From NCBI RefSeq assembly GCF_014649035.1, contig NZ_BMSG01000002.1, positions 310,001 to 374,000 of the forward strand: a stretch of 64,000 bases of DNA, written 5' to 3'. Every line of letters begins with the position of its first letter. The first letter of the stretch is position 1. The notes under the pieces are model-generated. The model saw only the letters and a program-made list of their open reading frames with translations, was not told the origin of the DNA and did not search any database. A program made the position numbers and the translations under genes. This document shows positions 7,791-16,406 of the stretch, one piece after another. This DNA is from Streptomyces sindenensis (GTDB lineage: Bacteria > Actinomycetota > Actinomycetes > Streptomycetales > Streptomycetaceae).

Positions 7791-8951
7791 ATGACGGTCC
7801 AAGAGCTGCCCGGCGCGGCCGCCTACCGGCCCACGCCGCCCCCGGCCTGGAAGCCGATCACCGACCCCGCCCCGCTGCTCCCGGACCCGGAGCCCTACCG
7901 GGTGCTCGGTACGGACGCGGTCGCCGACGCCGACCCCGAGCTGCTGCTGCGCCTCCACGCGGAGCTGGTGCGCGGGCGCCGCTACAACGCCCAGGCCACC
8001 GCGCTGACGAAGCAGGGCCGGCTGGCGGTCTACCCGTCGAGCACCGGCCAGGAGGCGTGCGAGATCGCCGCCGCCCTGGTGCTGGAGGAGCGGGACTGGC
8101 TCTTTCCCAGCTACCGCGACACGCTCGCGGCCGTCGCGCGCGGTCTGGACCCGGTCGAGGCGCTGACCCTGCTGCGCGGCGACCGGCACACCGGCTACGA
8201 CCCGCGCGAGCACCGCATCGCCCCGCTGTGCACCCCGCTCGCCACCCAGCTCCCGCACGCCGTGGGGCTGGCGCACGCCGCCCGGCTGAAGGGCGACGAC
8301 GTGGTGGCGCTCGCCATGGTGGGCGACGGCGGCACCAGCGAGGGCGACTTCCACGAGGCGCTGAATTTCGCGGCCGTCTGGAAGGCCCCGGTCGTCTTCT
8401 TCGTCCAGAACAACGGCTTCGCGATCTCCGTGCCGCTGGCCAAGCAGACCGCCGCCCCCTCCCTCGCCCACAAGGCCGTCGGATACGGGATGCCGGGCCG
8501 CCTGGTCGACGGCAACGACGCGGCGGCGGTGCACCAGGTGCTGAGCGAGGCCGTGGCGCGGGCCCGGCGCGGCGAGGGGCCGACGCTTGTCGAGGCGGTC
8601 ACCTACCGCATGGAGGCCCACACCAACGCCGACGACGCCACCCGCTACCGGGTCGACAGCGAGGTCGAGGCGTGGAAGGCGCACGACCCGGTGCGGCTGC
8701 TGGAGCGTGAGCTGACGGAGCGCGGGCTGCTGGACGACGCGGGCATCGAGCAGGCGAAGGAGGCCGCCGAACGCATGGCCGCCGCCCTGCGCGAGAGGAT
8801 GAACGCGGATCCGGAGCTGACCCCGATGGACCTCTTCACCCATGTGTACGCCGAGCAGACGAGCCAGCTCCGGGAGCAGGCCGCCGCCCTGCGCGCCGAG
8901 CTGGACGCCGAGCAGGACCACGACGAGCACGGCCCGGAGGCAGGACGATGA
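7791..8951 (+). CDS. bkdA: branched-chain 2-oxoacid dehydrogenase E1 alpha subunit (cluster 1)
   Basis: This 386-aa thiamine-diphosphate subunit decarboxylates 2-oxoacids derived from Val, Leu and Ile. The ThDP motif begins GDGGTSEGDF (GDG at 178-180) and ends at VQNNGF (NN at 207-208). Start MTVQELPG at 7791 follows AGGAGG nine bases upstream. The stop overlaps the E1b start (ATGA). The complex supplies isobutyryl-, isovaleryl- and 2-methylbutyryl-CoA, used for branched fatty acids and as polyketide starters. A pyruvate dehydrogenase role is less likely given the separate E1b gene, the Lrp neighbour and the second copy at 28829. I cannot tell whether it corresponds to bkdA or bkdF of S. avermitilis. 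Confidence 0.88.
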   Translation: MTVQELPGAAAYRPTPPPAWKPITDPAPLLPDPEPYRVLGTDAVADADPELLLRLHAELVRGRRYNAQATALTKQGRLAVYPSSTGQEACEIAAALVLEERDWLFPSYRDTLAAVARGLDPVEALTLLRGDRHTGYDPREHRIAPLCTPLATQLPHAVGLAHAARLKGDDVVALAMVGDGGTSEGDFHEALNFAAVWKAPVVFFVQNNGFAISVPLAKQTAAPSLAHKAVGYGMPGRLVDGNDAAAVHQVLSEAVARARRGEGPTLVEAVTYRMEAHTNADDATRYRVDSEVEAWKAHDPVRLLERELTERGLLDDAGIEQAKEAAERMAAALRERMNADPELTPMDLFTHVYAEQTSQLREQAAALRAELDAEQDHDEHGPEAGR

Positions 8952-9979
8952 CCACGGCGGCAGTGACGGCCGACGGCCGCCCCGTGAAGGCGAAACCGGC
9001 CACGATGGCGCAGGCACTCGGGCGCGCGCTCCGCGACTCGATGGCCGAGGACCCCACCGTCCACGTGCTCGGTGAGGACGTGGGCACGCTCGGCGGGGTC
9101 TTCCGGATCACCGACGGGCTGGCGAAGGAGTTCGGCGACGACCGCTGCACCGACACCCCGCTGGCCGAGGCAGGCATCCTCGGCGCGGCCGTCGGCATGG
9201 CGATGTACGGGCTGCGGCCCGTGGTGGAGATGCAGTTCGACGCGTTCGCCTACCCGGCGTTCGAGCAGCTGATGAGCCATGTCGCCAAGATGCGCAACCG
9301 CACCGGCGGAGCCATGCCGCTGCCGATCACCGTGCGGGTGCCGTACGGCGGCGGGATCGGCGGGGTCGAGCACCACAGCGACTCCTCCGAGGCGTACTAC
9401 ATGGCCACCCCCGGCCTGCACGTCGTCACACCGGCCACGGTCGACGACGCGTACGGGCTGCTGCGGGAGTCGATCGCCTCGGACGACCCGGTGGTCTTCC
9501 TGGAGCCCAAGCGGCTCTACTGGTCCAAGGCCGACTGGTCGCCCGAAGCCCCCGCCGCGGTCGAGCCGATCGGCCGGGCCGTGGTGCGCCGGCCCGGGCG
9601 CAGCGCCACCCTGATCACGTACGGGCCCTCGCTGCCGGTCTGCATGGAGGCCGCCGAGGCGGCCCTCGCCGAGGGCTGGGACCTCGAAGTGGTCGACCTG
9701 CGGTCGCTGGTGCCGTTCGACGACGAGACGGTGGCCGCGTCGGTGCGGCGCACCGGGCGGGCGGTCGTCGTGCACGAGTCCCCCGGATTCGGCGGTCCCG
9801 GCGGCGAGATCGCGGCCCGGATCACCGAGCGGTGCTTCCACCATCTGGAGGCTCCGGTGCTGCGGGTGGCCGGGTTCGACATCCCCTACCCGCCGCCCAT
9901 GCTGGAGCGGCATCATCTGCCGGGAGTGGACCGCGTGCTCGACGCGGTGGCCCGGTTGCAGTGGGAGGCGGACAGCTGA
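8948..9979 (+). CDS. bkdB: branched-chain 2-oxoacid dehydrogenase E1 beta subunit (cluster 1)
   Basis: This 343-aa protein has the transketolase pyrimidine-binding and C-terminal domains of E1 beta. Typical family text includes [19 protein letters not shown] near residue 37 and [13 protein letters not shown] near 278. It pairs with the E1a subunit to form the a2b2 decarboxylase. It starts four bases inside the E1a gene and its stop TGA overlaps the E2 ATG (TGATG), so the three subunits are translationally coupled, consistent with fixed stoichiometry. Confidence 0.9.
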   Translation: MTTAAVTADGRPVKAKPATMAQALGRALRDSMAEDPTVHVLGEDVGTLGGVFRITDGLAKEFGDDRCTDTPLAEAGILGAAVGMAMYGLRPVVEMQFDAFAYPAFEQLMSHVAKMRNRTGGAMPLPITVRVPYGGGIGGVEHHSDSSEAYYMATPGLHVVTPATVDDAYGLLRESIASDDPVVFLEPKRLYWSKADWSPEAPAAVEPIGRAVVRRPGRSATLITYGPSLPVCMEAAEAALAEGWDLEVVDLRSLVPFDDETVAASVRRTGRAVVVHESPGFGGPGGEIAARITERCFHHLEAPVLRVAGFDIPYPPPMLERHHLPGVDRVLDAVARLQWEADS

Positions 9980-11409
9980 TGGCCCAGGTGCTCGAATTCA
10001 AGCTGCCGGACCTCGGCGAGGGACTGACCGAGGCCGAGATCGTCCGCTGGCTGGTGGAGGTCGGCGATGTCGTCGCCATCGACCAGCCCGTCGTCGAGGT
10101 CGAGACGGCCAAGGCGATGGTGGAGGTGCCCTGCCCCTACGGGGGCGTGGTGACCGCGCGGTTCGGCGAGGAGGGCACGGAACTCCCCGTCGGCGCCCCG
10201 CTGCTGACGGTCGCCGTCGGAGTTCCTGAGGGGTCTTCCGGCTCCGGCGAGGATTCCGGCTCCGGCACGGAGCCCTCGGGCGGCTCGGGGAACGTGCTCG
10301 TGGGGTACGGGACCGGCGCGCCGGCCGCCCGCCGCCGGCGCATCCGCCCGAACCGGCTCGACCGGACGGTGACCGAGGCCCCGGTCTCCCGCGCGCCGGT
10401 GGTGAAGGCCCCGGTGCTCGAAGCCCCCGTGGTCACGGTCCCGGCCGCCGACGCCGCGGCGTCCGAGGGGCCCGTGCCGGTGGTCTCTCCGCTGGTACGC
10501 CGGCTGGCCCGGCAGAACGACATCGATCTGCGGCGGCTGGCGGGTTCGGGCCCCGACGGGCTGATCCTGCGCGCCGACGTCGACCGGGCGATCCGGACGG
10601 CGGAGGAGACCGCGGCGGCGACGGCGCGTGCGGCCCGGGCCCCGGTGCAGGCCCAGGCCCCGACGGCAGCCGTGGCGGCAGCCCCGAACGGCGTAGCCGC
10701 CGCCGCGGACGCCGAGCGGATCCCGCTGCGCGGAGTCCGCGGAGCGGTCGCCGACAAGCTCTCGCGCAGCCGGACCGAGATTCCCGACGCCACCTGCTGG
10801 GTCGACGCCGACGCCACCGAGCTGATGGCGGTCAGGGCCGCGATGAACGCCGCCACGGGCCCGTCCGCCGGGCCGAAGGTGTCGGTCCTGGCCCTGCTGG
10901 CGAGGATCTGCACGGCGGCGCTGGGCCGGTTCCCCGAGCTCAACGCCACCGTGGACACGGAGGCCCGGGAGATCGTCCGGCTGCCCGGCGTGCACCTCGG
11001 GTTCGCCGCCCAGACCGAGCGGGGCCTCGTCGTCCCGGTCGTCCGGGACGCGCACACCCGTAACGCCGAGTCGATCGGGGCAGAGATCGCCCGGCTGACC
11101 GAGCTGGCGCGCACCGGGAAGCTCAGCCCGGCCCAGCTGACCGGAGGCACGTTCACGCTGAACAACTACGGGGTGTTCGGGGTCGACGGTTCGACGCCGA
11201 TCATCAACCACCCGGAGGCGGCGATGCTCGGCGTGGGCCGGATCATGCCCAAACCCTGGGTGCACCAGGGCGAACTGGCCGTACGTCAGGTCGTCCAGCT
11301 GTCCCTCACCTTCGACCACCGGGTGTGCGACGGCGGAACGGCGGGCGGCTTCCTCCGGTACGTGGCGGACTGCGTGGAGCAGCCGGCGGTGCTGCTGCGC
11401 ACCCTGTAG
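9979..11409 (+). CDS. bkdC: branched-chain 2-oxoacid dehydrogenase E2, dihydrolipoyl acyltransferase (cluster 1)
   Basis: This 476-aa core subunit has a single lipoyl domain with the lipoylated Lys45 in VETAKAMVEV, a flexible Ala/Pro linker, a peripheral-subunit-binding domain (about residues 170-207, PLVRRLARQNDIDL) and a C-terminal catalytic domain ending in LTFDHRVCDGG, with the active-site His in DHRxxDG. It transfers the acyl group from E1 to CoA. The ATG overlaps the E1b stop. No E3 (lipoamide dehydrogenase) gene follows, so E3 must be shared from elsewhere. A hairpin about 20 bases after the stop probably ends the operon. Confidence 0.9.
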   Translation: MAQVLEFKLPDLGEGLTEAEIVRWLVEVGDVVAIDQPVVEVETAKAMVEVPCPYGGVVTARFGEEGTELPVGAPLLTVAVGVPEGSSGSGEDSGSGTEPSGGSGNVLVGYGTGAPAARRRRIRPNRLDRTVTEAPVSRAPVVKAPVLEAPVVTVPAADAAASEGPVPVVSPLVRRLARQNDIDLRRLAGSGPDGLILRADVDRAIRTAEETAAATARAARAPVQAQAPTAAVAAAPNGVAAAADAERIPLRGVRGAVADKLSRSRTEIPDATCWVDADATELMAVRAAMNAATGPSAGPKVSVLALLARICTAALGRFPELNATVDTEAREIVRLPGVHLGFAAQTERGLVVPVVRDAHTRNAESIGAEIARLTELARTGKLSPAQLTGGTFTLNNYGVFGVDGSTPIINHPEAAMLGVGRIMPKPWVHQGELAVRQVVQLSLTFDHRVCDGGTAGGFLRYVADCVEQPAVLLRTL

Positions 11410-11429
11410 CCGCCGGGTGCCCCTGTCGC

Positions 11430-11451
11430 GGTGGCCGGTCTTCCGGCCACC
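11430..11451 (+). terminator. hairpin after the first bkd operon
   Basis: GGTGGCCGG and CCGGCCACC pair perfectly around a TCTT loop. The outer CCGCCGGG and CCCGGCGGG can extend the stem. There is no U-run, as is usual in streptomycetes. Confidence 0.6.
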
Positions 11452-11493
11452 CCGGCGGGGGCGTCGCTCCGGGGCGCCGCCCATACTCGACGT

Positions 11494-12459
11494 ATGACCG
11501 CCTACGACGTGATCGTCCTTGCCGGAGGGGCCGCGAAGCGGCTCGGCGGCGCCGACAAGCCAGGAGTCCGGGTGGGCGGCCGGGCGCTGCTCGACCGGGT
11601 CCTCGCGGCATGCGACGGCGCGACGCGTACCGTCGTGGTGGGCGACCGTCGCGTGACCGTCCGGCCGGTCCTCTGGACCCGGGAAGTGCCTCGGGGCGGA
11701 GGTCCGTTGGCGGCGCTGGACGCGGGGCTGCGGCTGACGACGGCGGACCTCGTTCTCGTACTCTCCGCCGACCTTCCGTTCCTCGGGCCGGGCACCGTCG
11801 ACGCGCTGCTCGCCGTCGCCGTACAGCCCGGAGGGGAAGGGGCCCTGTGCACCGGTCCCGACGGGCGCGACCAGCCGCTCGTGGCCGCGTACCGGGCCGA
11901 GCCGCTCCGCCGGGAGCTGGCCCTGATCGCCACGGAGCACGGGAGCCTCGCCGGGCTTCCGCTCCGGCTGCTGACGGCCGAACTGGACCTCGCCCGGATC
12001 GACGCGGGCCCTGACGCCGCGTTCGACTGCGACACTTGGGACGACATCGCCGCCGCCCGAGCCCGGATCAGGGAGCATGGGGCCGTGCTGGACGAATGGA
12101 TCACCTCGGTCAAGAACGAACTGGGAATCGAACTCGACGTCGACACCGGTGTCCTGCTCGACCTCGCCCGTGACGCCGCGCACGGAGTCGCCCGGCCCGC
12201 CGCCCCGCTCACGACCTTCCTGGTCGGGTACGCGGCGGCCAGGGCGAGCGCCGGTGCGGGCCCCGACGAGGCCGCCGCGGCGGTCGCGGAGGCTTCGCGC
12301 AAGGCCACCGCCCTCGCGCTGCGCTGGGAAGCGGAGGCGGCGGAGGCGGCGAAGCCGACGAGGTCGGCAGAACCGGCGAGTGAGGGCGGCGATGCGGCGG
12401 GCGGGTCGACGGGCGGGGCGAAGCCCGGCACGGGCCGCGAGGGGACCGGGGCACCGTGA
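11494..12459 (+). CDS. MobA-like nucleotidyltransferase fused to a DUF6457 domain
   Basis: Residues 1-195 of this 321-aa protein form an NTP-transferase with the loop VIVLAGGAAKRLGGADKPG (residues 7-25), as in MobA, which adds GMP to molybdopterin. Residues about 197-255 are a short helical module (LDEWITSVKNELGIELDVD), which I recall as DUF6457 and which occurs alone elsewhere in actinobacteria. A Gly/Ala/Pro tail ends the protein. Its stop overlaps the moeA start (GTGA), supporting a molybdenum cofactor role. Start ATG at 11494 is chosen because the family sequence begins there; upstream sequence is terminator-like. Confidence 0.85.
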   Translation: MTAYDVIVLAGGAAKRLGGADKPGVRVGGRALLDRVLAACDGATRTVVVGDRRVTVRPVLWTREVPRGGGPLAALDAGLRLTTADLVLVLSADLPFLGPGTVDALLAVAVQPGGEGALCTGPDGRDQPLVAAYRAEPLRRELALIATEHGSLAGLPLRLLTAELDLARIDAGPDAAFDCDTWDDIAAARARIREHGAVLDEWITSVKNELGIELDVDTGVLLDLARDAAHGVARPAAPLTTFLVGYAAARASAGAGPDEAAAAVAEASRKATALALRWEAEAAEAAKPTRSAEPASEGGDAAGGSTGGAKPGTGREGTGAP

Positions 12460-14216
12460 CCGGCTCCGACGGGCCGCACCGCGAGCCCGGCAGCGACTTC
12501 CGTCCCGCCGGGCCCGCGAGTGATCGCGCACGCGAGGAGGAGGAGCGGGCCGTCGAGCAGGCACTCGCCCTGGTCGGCGGGTCCGACCGGACCGGCGGGC
12601 CGGGCGGGCGTCCCAGTCGCAGCCAGGACCCCCAGGACCACCAGGACCCCCAGGACCACCAGGACCCCCAGGACCACCAGGACCCCCAGGACCCCCAGGA
12701 CCCCCAGGACCCCCAGGACCCCCGGGACCCCCACGACCCCCGGGACGAGAACCCGAACCCCGGCCCGAGCAACGACCCGCACACCCGCCGGAGCGGCGAC
12801 AGCGCCCCGTACAACGATCGCGACAACGCCCCGCACGACGATCGCACCACCGCCACCACCGCCACCACCGCCACCACCGCCACCACCGCCGGAACCGCCA
12901 CCGCCGCCAACGCTTCGGCACCCGGCAGCGGACGGCCGCCCCACCCCGGCCGGCCCTCCCCGGGCGGCACCGCGAAGCCCACGCCCACACCCCCCTCCTG
13001 GGACCGGGCGCGGGCCATCGCGGCCCGGGCGGGGCGGGGCGGCCCGACCGCGACGATCCGGTTGCCGCTCGACCGCGCCCTGGGGCACGTGCTGGCCGAG
13101 GCGCTCGGCGCGCTCACCGATCTGCCGTCCTTCGACACCTCGGCCATGGACGGCTGGGCGGTCGCCGGGCCCGGGCCCTGGGCGTTCGAGACCGGGGCGG
13201 GGCTTCTCGCCGGCCGCGGCGCGGCCGCCGCGCTGGCCGACGGCACCGCCGTACCGATCGCCACCGGCGCCCGCGTACCGCCCGACACCACGGCGGTCAT
13301 CCGCAGCGAGCACGCCCATGTCGACGAGGCCAGGGGGCTGCTGCACGCCCGGCGGTCCGTGGTCACCGGACAGGACATCAGACCCCGGGGCCAGGAGTGC
13401 CGTTCGGGCGAGCAGCTCGTCCCGGCCGGGACGGTCGTGACCCCGGCGGTGCTCGGCCTCGCCGCGGCCGCCGGGTACGACGCACTGCCCGTCGTGCCCC
13501 GTCCGCGCGTCGACGTCCTCGTCCTCGGCGACGAGCTCCTCAACGCCGGTCTGCCGCACGACGGGCTGATCCGGGACGCTCTGGGCCCCATGCTCGGCCC
13601 CTGGCTGCGGGCCCTCGGCGCCGAGGTCTCCGCCCCGCGCCGGCTCGGGGACGACGCCGGGGATCTGCGCTCCGCCCTCACCTCCTCCGACGCCGACCTG
13701 ATCGTCACCACCGGGGGCACCGCCGCCGGTCCGGTCGACCATGTGCACCCGGTCCTCGACGCCCTTGGGGCCGAACTGCTGGTGGACGGGGTCGCGGTCC
13801 GTCCCGGCCACCCCATGCTGCTGGCCCGGCTGGCGCCGGACGGGCCGTATCTCGTCGGGCTGCCCGGCAATCCGCTCGCGGCCGTATCGGGTCTGCTCAC
13901 GCTCGCGGAACCACTGCTCGCGGGCCTCGCGGGCCGCCCCGCCCAGGACCCGTACCGGGCCCTCGTCCATGCCGAGGTGCACGGCCATCCCCACGACACC
14001 CGCCTCGTCCCCGTGGTCCACCGGCCGGGCCGGGCGGGCGGCCGGGACCATGTCGCGCCGCTGCGCTACAACGGGCCCGCGATGCTGCGCGGGATCGCCG
14101 CGGCGGACGGACTGGCTGTAGTGCCGCCGGGCGGGGTACGGTCCGGCACCGAGGTGGAGATTCTGGATCTCCCATGGGCCCCGGCGACGCCGTGGACAGA
14201 AGGGTGTTTCACGTGA
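12456..14216 (+). CDS. moeA: molybdopterin molybdenumtransferase MoeA with long low-complexity N-terminus
   Basis: From about residue 185 on, this 586-aa protein is MoeA, which inserts molybdate into adenylylated molybdopterin. SAMDGWAV (about residue 229), the MPT-fold segment VTTGGTAAGPVDH and LVGLPGNPLAAV are all visible. The first 180 residues are unlike other MoeA proteins: a run of PQDHQD/PQDPQD units and a TAT repeat, encoded by two DNA microsatellites (12622-12740 and 12845-12893). The GTG start overlaps the previous stop; an internal start close to the MoeA domain cannot be excluded. The stop TGA lies inside a parS palindrome and overlaps the channel gene's start. Confidence 0.88.
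   Translation: MTGSDGPHREPGSDFRPAGPASDRAREEEERAVEQALALVGGSDRTGGPGGRPSRSQDPQDHQDPQDHQDPQDHQDPQDPQDPQDPQDPRDPHDPRDENPNPGPSNDPHTRRSGDSAPYNDRDNAPHDDRTTATTATTATTATTAGTATAANASAPGSGRPPHPGRPSPGGTAKPTPTPPSWDRARAIAARAGRGGPTATIRLPLDRALGHVLAEALGALTDLPSFDTSAMDGWAVAGPGPWAFETGAGLLAGRGAAAALADGTAVPIATGARVPPDTTAVIRSEHAHVDEARGLLHARRSVVTGQDIRPRGQECRSGEQLVPAGTVVTPAVLGLAAAAGYDALPVVPRPRVDVLVLGDELLNAGLPHDGLIRDALGPMLGPWLRALGAEVSAPRRLGDDAGDLRSALTSSDADLIVTTGGTAAGPVDHVHPVLDALGAELLVDGVAVRPGHPMLLARLAPDGPYLVGLPGNPLAAVSGLLTLAEPLLAGLAGRPAQDPYRALVHAEVHGHPHDTRLVPVVHRPGRAGGRDHVAPLRYNGPAMLRGIAAADGLAVVPPGGVRSGTEVEILDLPWAPATPWTEGCFT
12622..12740. repeat. 9/18-bp tandem repeat coding for PQDHQD and PQDPQD
   Basis: Units of CCCAGGACC alternating with ACCAGGACC are repeated about 12 times, in frame, within the N-terminal coding part of moeA. 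The unit length is a multiple of three, so copy-number change would not shift the frame. Confidence 0.9.
12845..12893. repeat. 9-bp tandem repeat coding for a Thr/Ala run
   Basis: ACCGCCACC is repeated five times, giving TATTATTAT text in the MoeA N-terminal extension. It is a second in-frame microsatellite about 100 bases after the first. Confidence 0.9.
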
Positions 14217-14219
14217 AAC
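14206..14219. other. parS site (ParB-binding palindrome) 1
   Basis: GTTTCACGTGAAAC is a perfect 14-bp palindrome and equals the Streptomyces parS consensus as I recall it. It contains both the moeA stop codon and the GTG start of the following channel gene. Clustered parS sites lie around oriC in this genus. Confidence 0.85.
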
Positions 14220-15316
14220 TTCCCGGCCACGATGCGATGGCCAGGCGAGCCGACGAACTGGTCCTGCCGACCCGGGTGATGCTCCCGCGCCGGGTGGCCG
14301 TCGGCCCGGCCCGCCAGGTCGCCAAGCGCCTGCTGATGGCGCTGCTCGTACTGGCCGCGACCGTGCTGATCGTCTGGCTCGACCGTAGCGGCTACAACGA
14401 CAACGCCGACGGCGAGGTCGACCTGCTGGACGCGATCTACTACGCGACGGTCACCCTCTCCACCACCGGGTACGGCGATATCACGCCGCAGAGCGACGGA
14501 GCCCGGCTGATCAATGTGGTGGTCGTGACACCGCTGCGCGTGATGTTCCTGATCATCCTGGTCGGTACCACTCTCGAGGTCCTCACGGAGCGGACCCGGG
14601 AGGACTTCCGGCTGAAGCGTTGGAGAGCCAACTTGCGAGACCACACCGTCGTCGTCGGCTTCGGCACGAAAGGCCGTTCGGCGATTCTCACCCTCTGTAC
14701 CACCGGCCTGTCGAAGGAACAGATCGTCGTCGTCGACCCGGCCTCCAAGGTGATCGAGGCCGCCAACGCCGAGGGATACACCGGCGTGCTCGGTGACGCC
14801 ACCCGCAGCGATGTGCTGCTGCGCGCCGAGCTCCAGAAGGCGCGTCAGATCATCATCGCGACCCAGCGCGACGACACCGCCGTCCTGGTCGCGCTGACCG
14901 CGCGCCAGTTGAACCGCGGAGCGAAGATCGTGGCCGCGGTCCGTGAGGAGGAGAACGCGCCCCTGCTCCGGCAGTCCGGCGCGGACGCGGTGATCACCAG
15001 CGCCAGTGCCGCCGGACGGCTGCTCGGCCTCTCCGTGCTCAGCCCGAGCGCGGGCACCGTGATGGAGGACCTGATCCAGCAGGGCAGCGGCCTCGACCTC
15101 GTCGAACGCCCGGTCATAAAGGCCGAGGTGGGCAAGAACGTACGGGAGACCGATGACCTGGTCGTCAGTGTGCTGCGCGGACACCGGCTGCTCGGTTACG
15201 ACGACCCGGCGGCCAGCCCCCTGCAGTTGACGGACCGGGTCATCACCATCGTCCGGGCGAGCCCCAGTTCCGCCGGGGCGCCGAAGAACCCGATGCCTCC
15301 GCACCAGCGACCCTGA
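14213..15316 (+). CDS. potassium channel with RCK/TrkA-N domain
   Basis: This 367-aa protein has two transmembrane helices (about residues 39-57 and 101-124) flanking a pore loop with the K+ selectivity filter TTGYGD (84-89). A cytosolic Rossmann RCK domain begins at HTVVVGFGTKGRS (144-156), followed by a TrkA-C-like part. It fits a MthK-type ligand-gated K+ channel in which the RCK ring binds a nucleotide or ion. The GTG start at 14213 overlaps the moeA stop and lies within a parS site; the frame is open far upstream but only as a shadow of moeA. The tie to molybdenum genes is probably positional only. Confidence 0.88.
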   Translation: MKLPGHDAMARRADELVLPTRVMLPRRVAVGPARQVAKRLLMALLVLAATVLIVWLDRSGYNDNADGEVDLLDAIYYATVTLSTTGYGDITPQSDGARLINVVVVTPLRVMFLIILVGTTLEVLTERTREDFRLKRWRANLRDHTVVVGFGTKGRSAILTLCTTGLSKEQIVVVDPASKVIEAANAEGYTGVLGDATRSDVLLRAELQKARQIIIATQRDDTAVLVALTARQLNRGAKIVAAVREEENAPLLRQSGADAVITSASAAGRLLGLSVLSPSAGTVMEDLIQQGSGLDLVERPVIKAEVGKNVRETDDLVVSVLRGHRLLGYDDPAASPLQLTDRVITIVRASPSSAGAPKNPMPPHQRP

Positions 15317-15365
15317 TCGACGAGGCGTCCGCCCGGGCGAGCGCGGCGGGAGTAGCCTCGCGGCC

Positions 15366-16355
15366 ATGCATGCGATCACGATTCCCGAACCCGGTGGCCC
15401 CGAGGCGCTCGTGTGGGCCGAGGTGCCCGATCCCGTACCCGGTGACGGCGAGGTCCTCGTCGAGGTCGTCGCCGGCGCTGTGAACCGTGCCGACGTGCTC
15501 CAGCGGCAGGGCTTCTACGACCCGCCGCCCGGCGCGTCCCCCTACCCCGGCCTGGAGTGCGCGGGCCGTATCGCCGCGCTCGGTCCCGGGGTGACCGGAT
15601 GGGCGGTCGGCGACGAGGTGTGCGCGCTGCTGTCGGGCGGCGGTTACGCGGAGAAGGTCGCCGTGCCGACCGGGCAGCTCCTTCCCGTACCGGAGGGTGT
15701 CGGCCTGGTGGAGGCCGCGGCGCTGCCCGAGGTCACCGCGACGGTGTGGTCCAACGTCTTCATGGTGTCCCATCTGCGCCCGGGCGAGACCTTCCTGGTG
15801 CACGGCGGCTCCAGCGGCATCGGGACGATGGCGATCCAGTTGGCGAAGGCGGTCGGGGCCCGGGTGGCGGTCACGGCGGGCAGCCCGGAGAAGCTCGCGC
15901 GGTGCGCCGAGCTGGGGGCGGACATCCTCATCAACTACCGCGAGCAGGACTTCGTCGAGGAGATCCGGGAGAACACCGCCGGGGCGGGGGCCGATGTCAT
16001 CCTGGACCTCATCGGCGCCAAATACCTGGACCGGAACGTCCAGGCGCTCGCCGTCAACGGCCGTCTCGCGATCATCGGTCTCCAGGGCGGGGCCAAGGGC
16101 GAGCTGAATCTCGGGGCCCTGCTGACCAAGCGGGCCGCCGTCACCGCGACCTCCCTGCGGGGCCGCCCGCTCCAGGAGAAGGCCGCCATCGTCGCCGCCG
16201 TACGCGAGCACGTGTGGCCGCTGATCGGCGGCGGGGTGGTCAAGCCCGTGGTGGACCGGGCGCTGCCGATGCCGGACGCCGCCGAGGCGCACCGGGTGCT
16301 GGAGTCCAGTGCGCACATCGGCAAGGTGCTGCTGGTGGCGCCTGCGGCGGGCTGA
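15366..16355 (+). CDS. NAD(P)H:quinone oxidoreductase, PIG3-like MDR family
   Basis: This 329-aa medium-chain reductase has the GroES-like N-terminal fold (NRADVLQRQGFYDPPPG, the PIG3 hallmark, about residues 40-56) and a Rossmann domain with LVHGGSSGIGTMAIQLAK (about 144-161). There is no cysteine-rich zinc lobe, so it belongs to the zinc-free quinone oxidoreductase branch. It probably reduces quinones or enals using NADPH. It stands alone, converging on bpa, with a strong shared terminator between them. Confidence 0.9.
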   Translation: MHAITIPEPGGPEALVWAEVPDPVPGDGEVLVEVVAGAVNRADVLQRQGFYDPPPGASPYPGLECAGRIAALGPGVTGWAVGDEVCALLSGGGYAEKVAVPTGQLLPVPEGVGLVEAAALPEVTATVWSNVFMVSHLRPGETFLVHGGSSGIGTMAIQLAKAVGARVAVTAGSPEKLARCAELGADILINYREQDFVEEIRENTAGAGADVILDLIGAKYLDRNVQALAVNGRLAIIGLQGGAKGELNLGALLTKRAAVTATSLRGRPLQEKAAIVAAVREHVWPLIGGGVVKPVVDRALPMPDAAEAHRVLESSAHIGKVLLVAPAAG

Positions 16356-16361
16356 TCAGGA

Positions 16362-16398
16362 CCGTTCCCGGTCCGGGCGTGACCCGGACCGGGAACGG
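16362..16398. terminator. bidirectional terminator between quinone reductase and bpa
   Basis: CCGTTCCCGGTCCGGG pairs perfectly over 16 bp with CCCGGACCGGGAACGG around a five-base loop. It lies between two convergent genes and can serve both. Confidence 0.85.
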
Positions 16399-16406
16399 AG
16401 GCGGAT

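Noticed and set aside
6939..9017. A 692-codon minus-strand frame that includes the Lrp regulator
   Set aside because: Only the last 196 codons show Lrp sequence; the rest lies antisense to the E1a gene, and a good ribosome site marks the ATG at 7529.
12622..12893. CRISPR-like look of the repeat arrays
   Set aside because: Units are 9-18 bp, contiguous with no unique spacers, and lie in frame within a gene; no cas genes are present.
9913..14051. Very long open frames on the minus strand opposite the bkd E2, mobA-like and moeA genes
   Set aside because: They are rich in Gly, Arg, Pro and Ala, lack family motifs, and mirror the third-position GC bias of the plus-strand genes. Such shadow frames are usual in this GC range.
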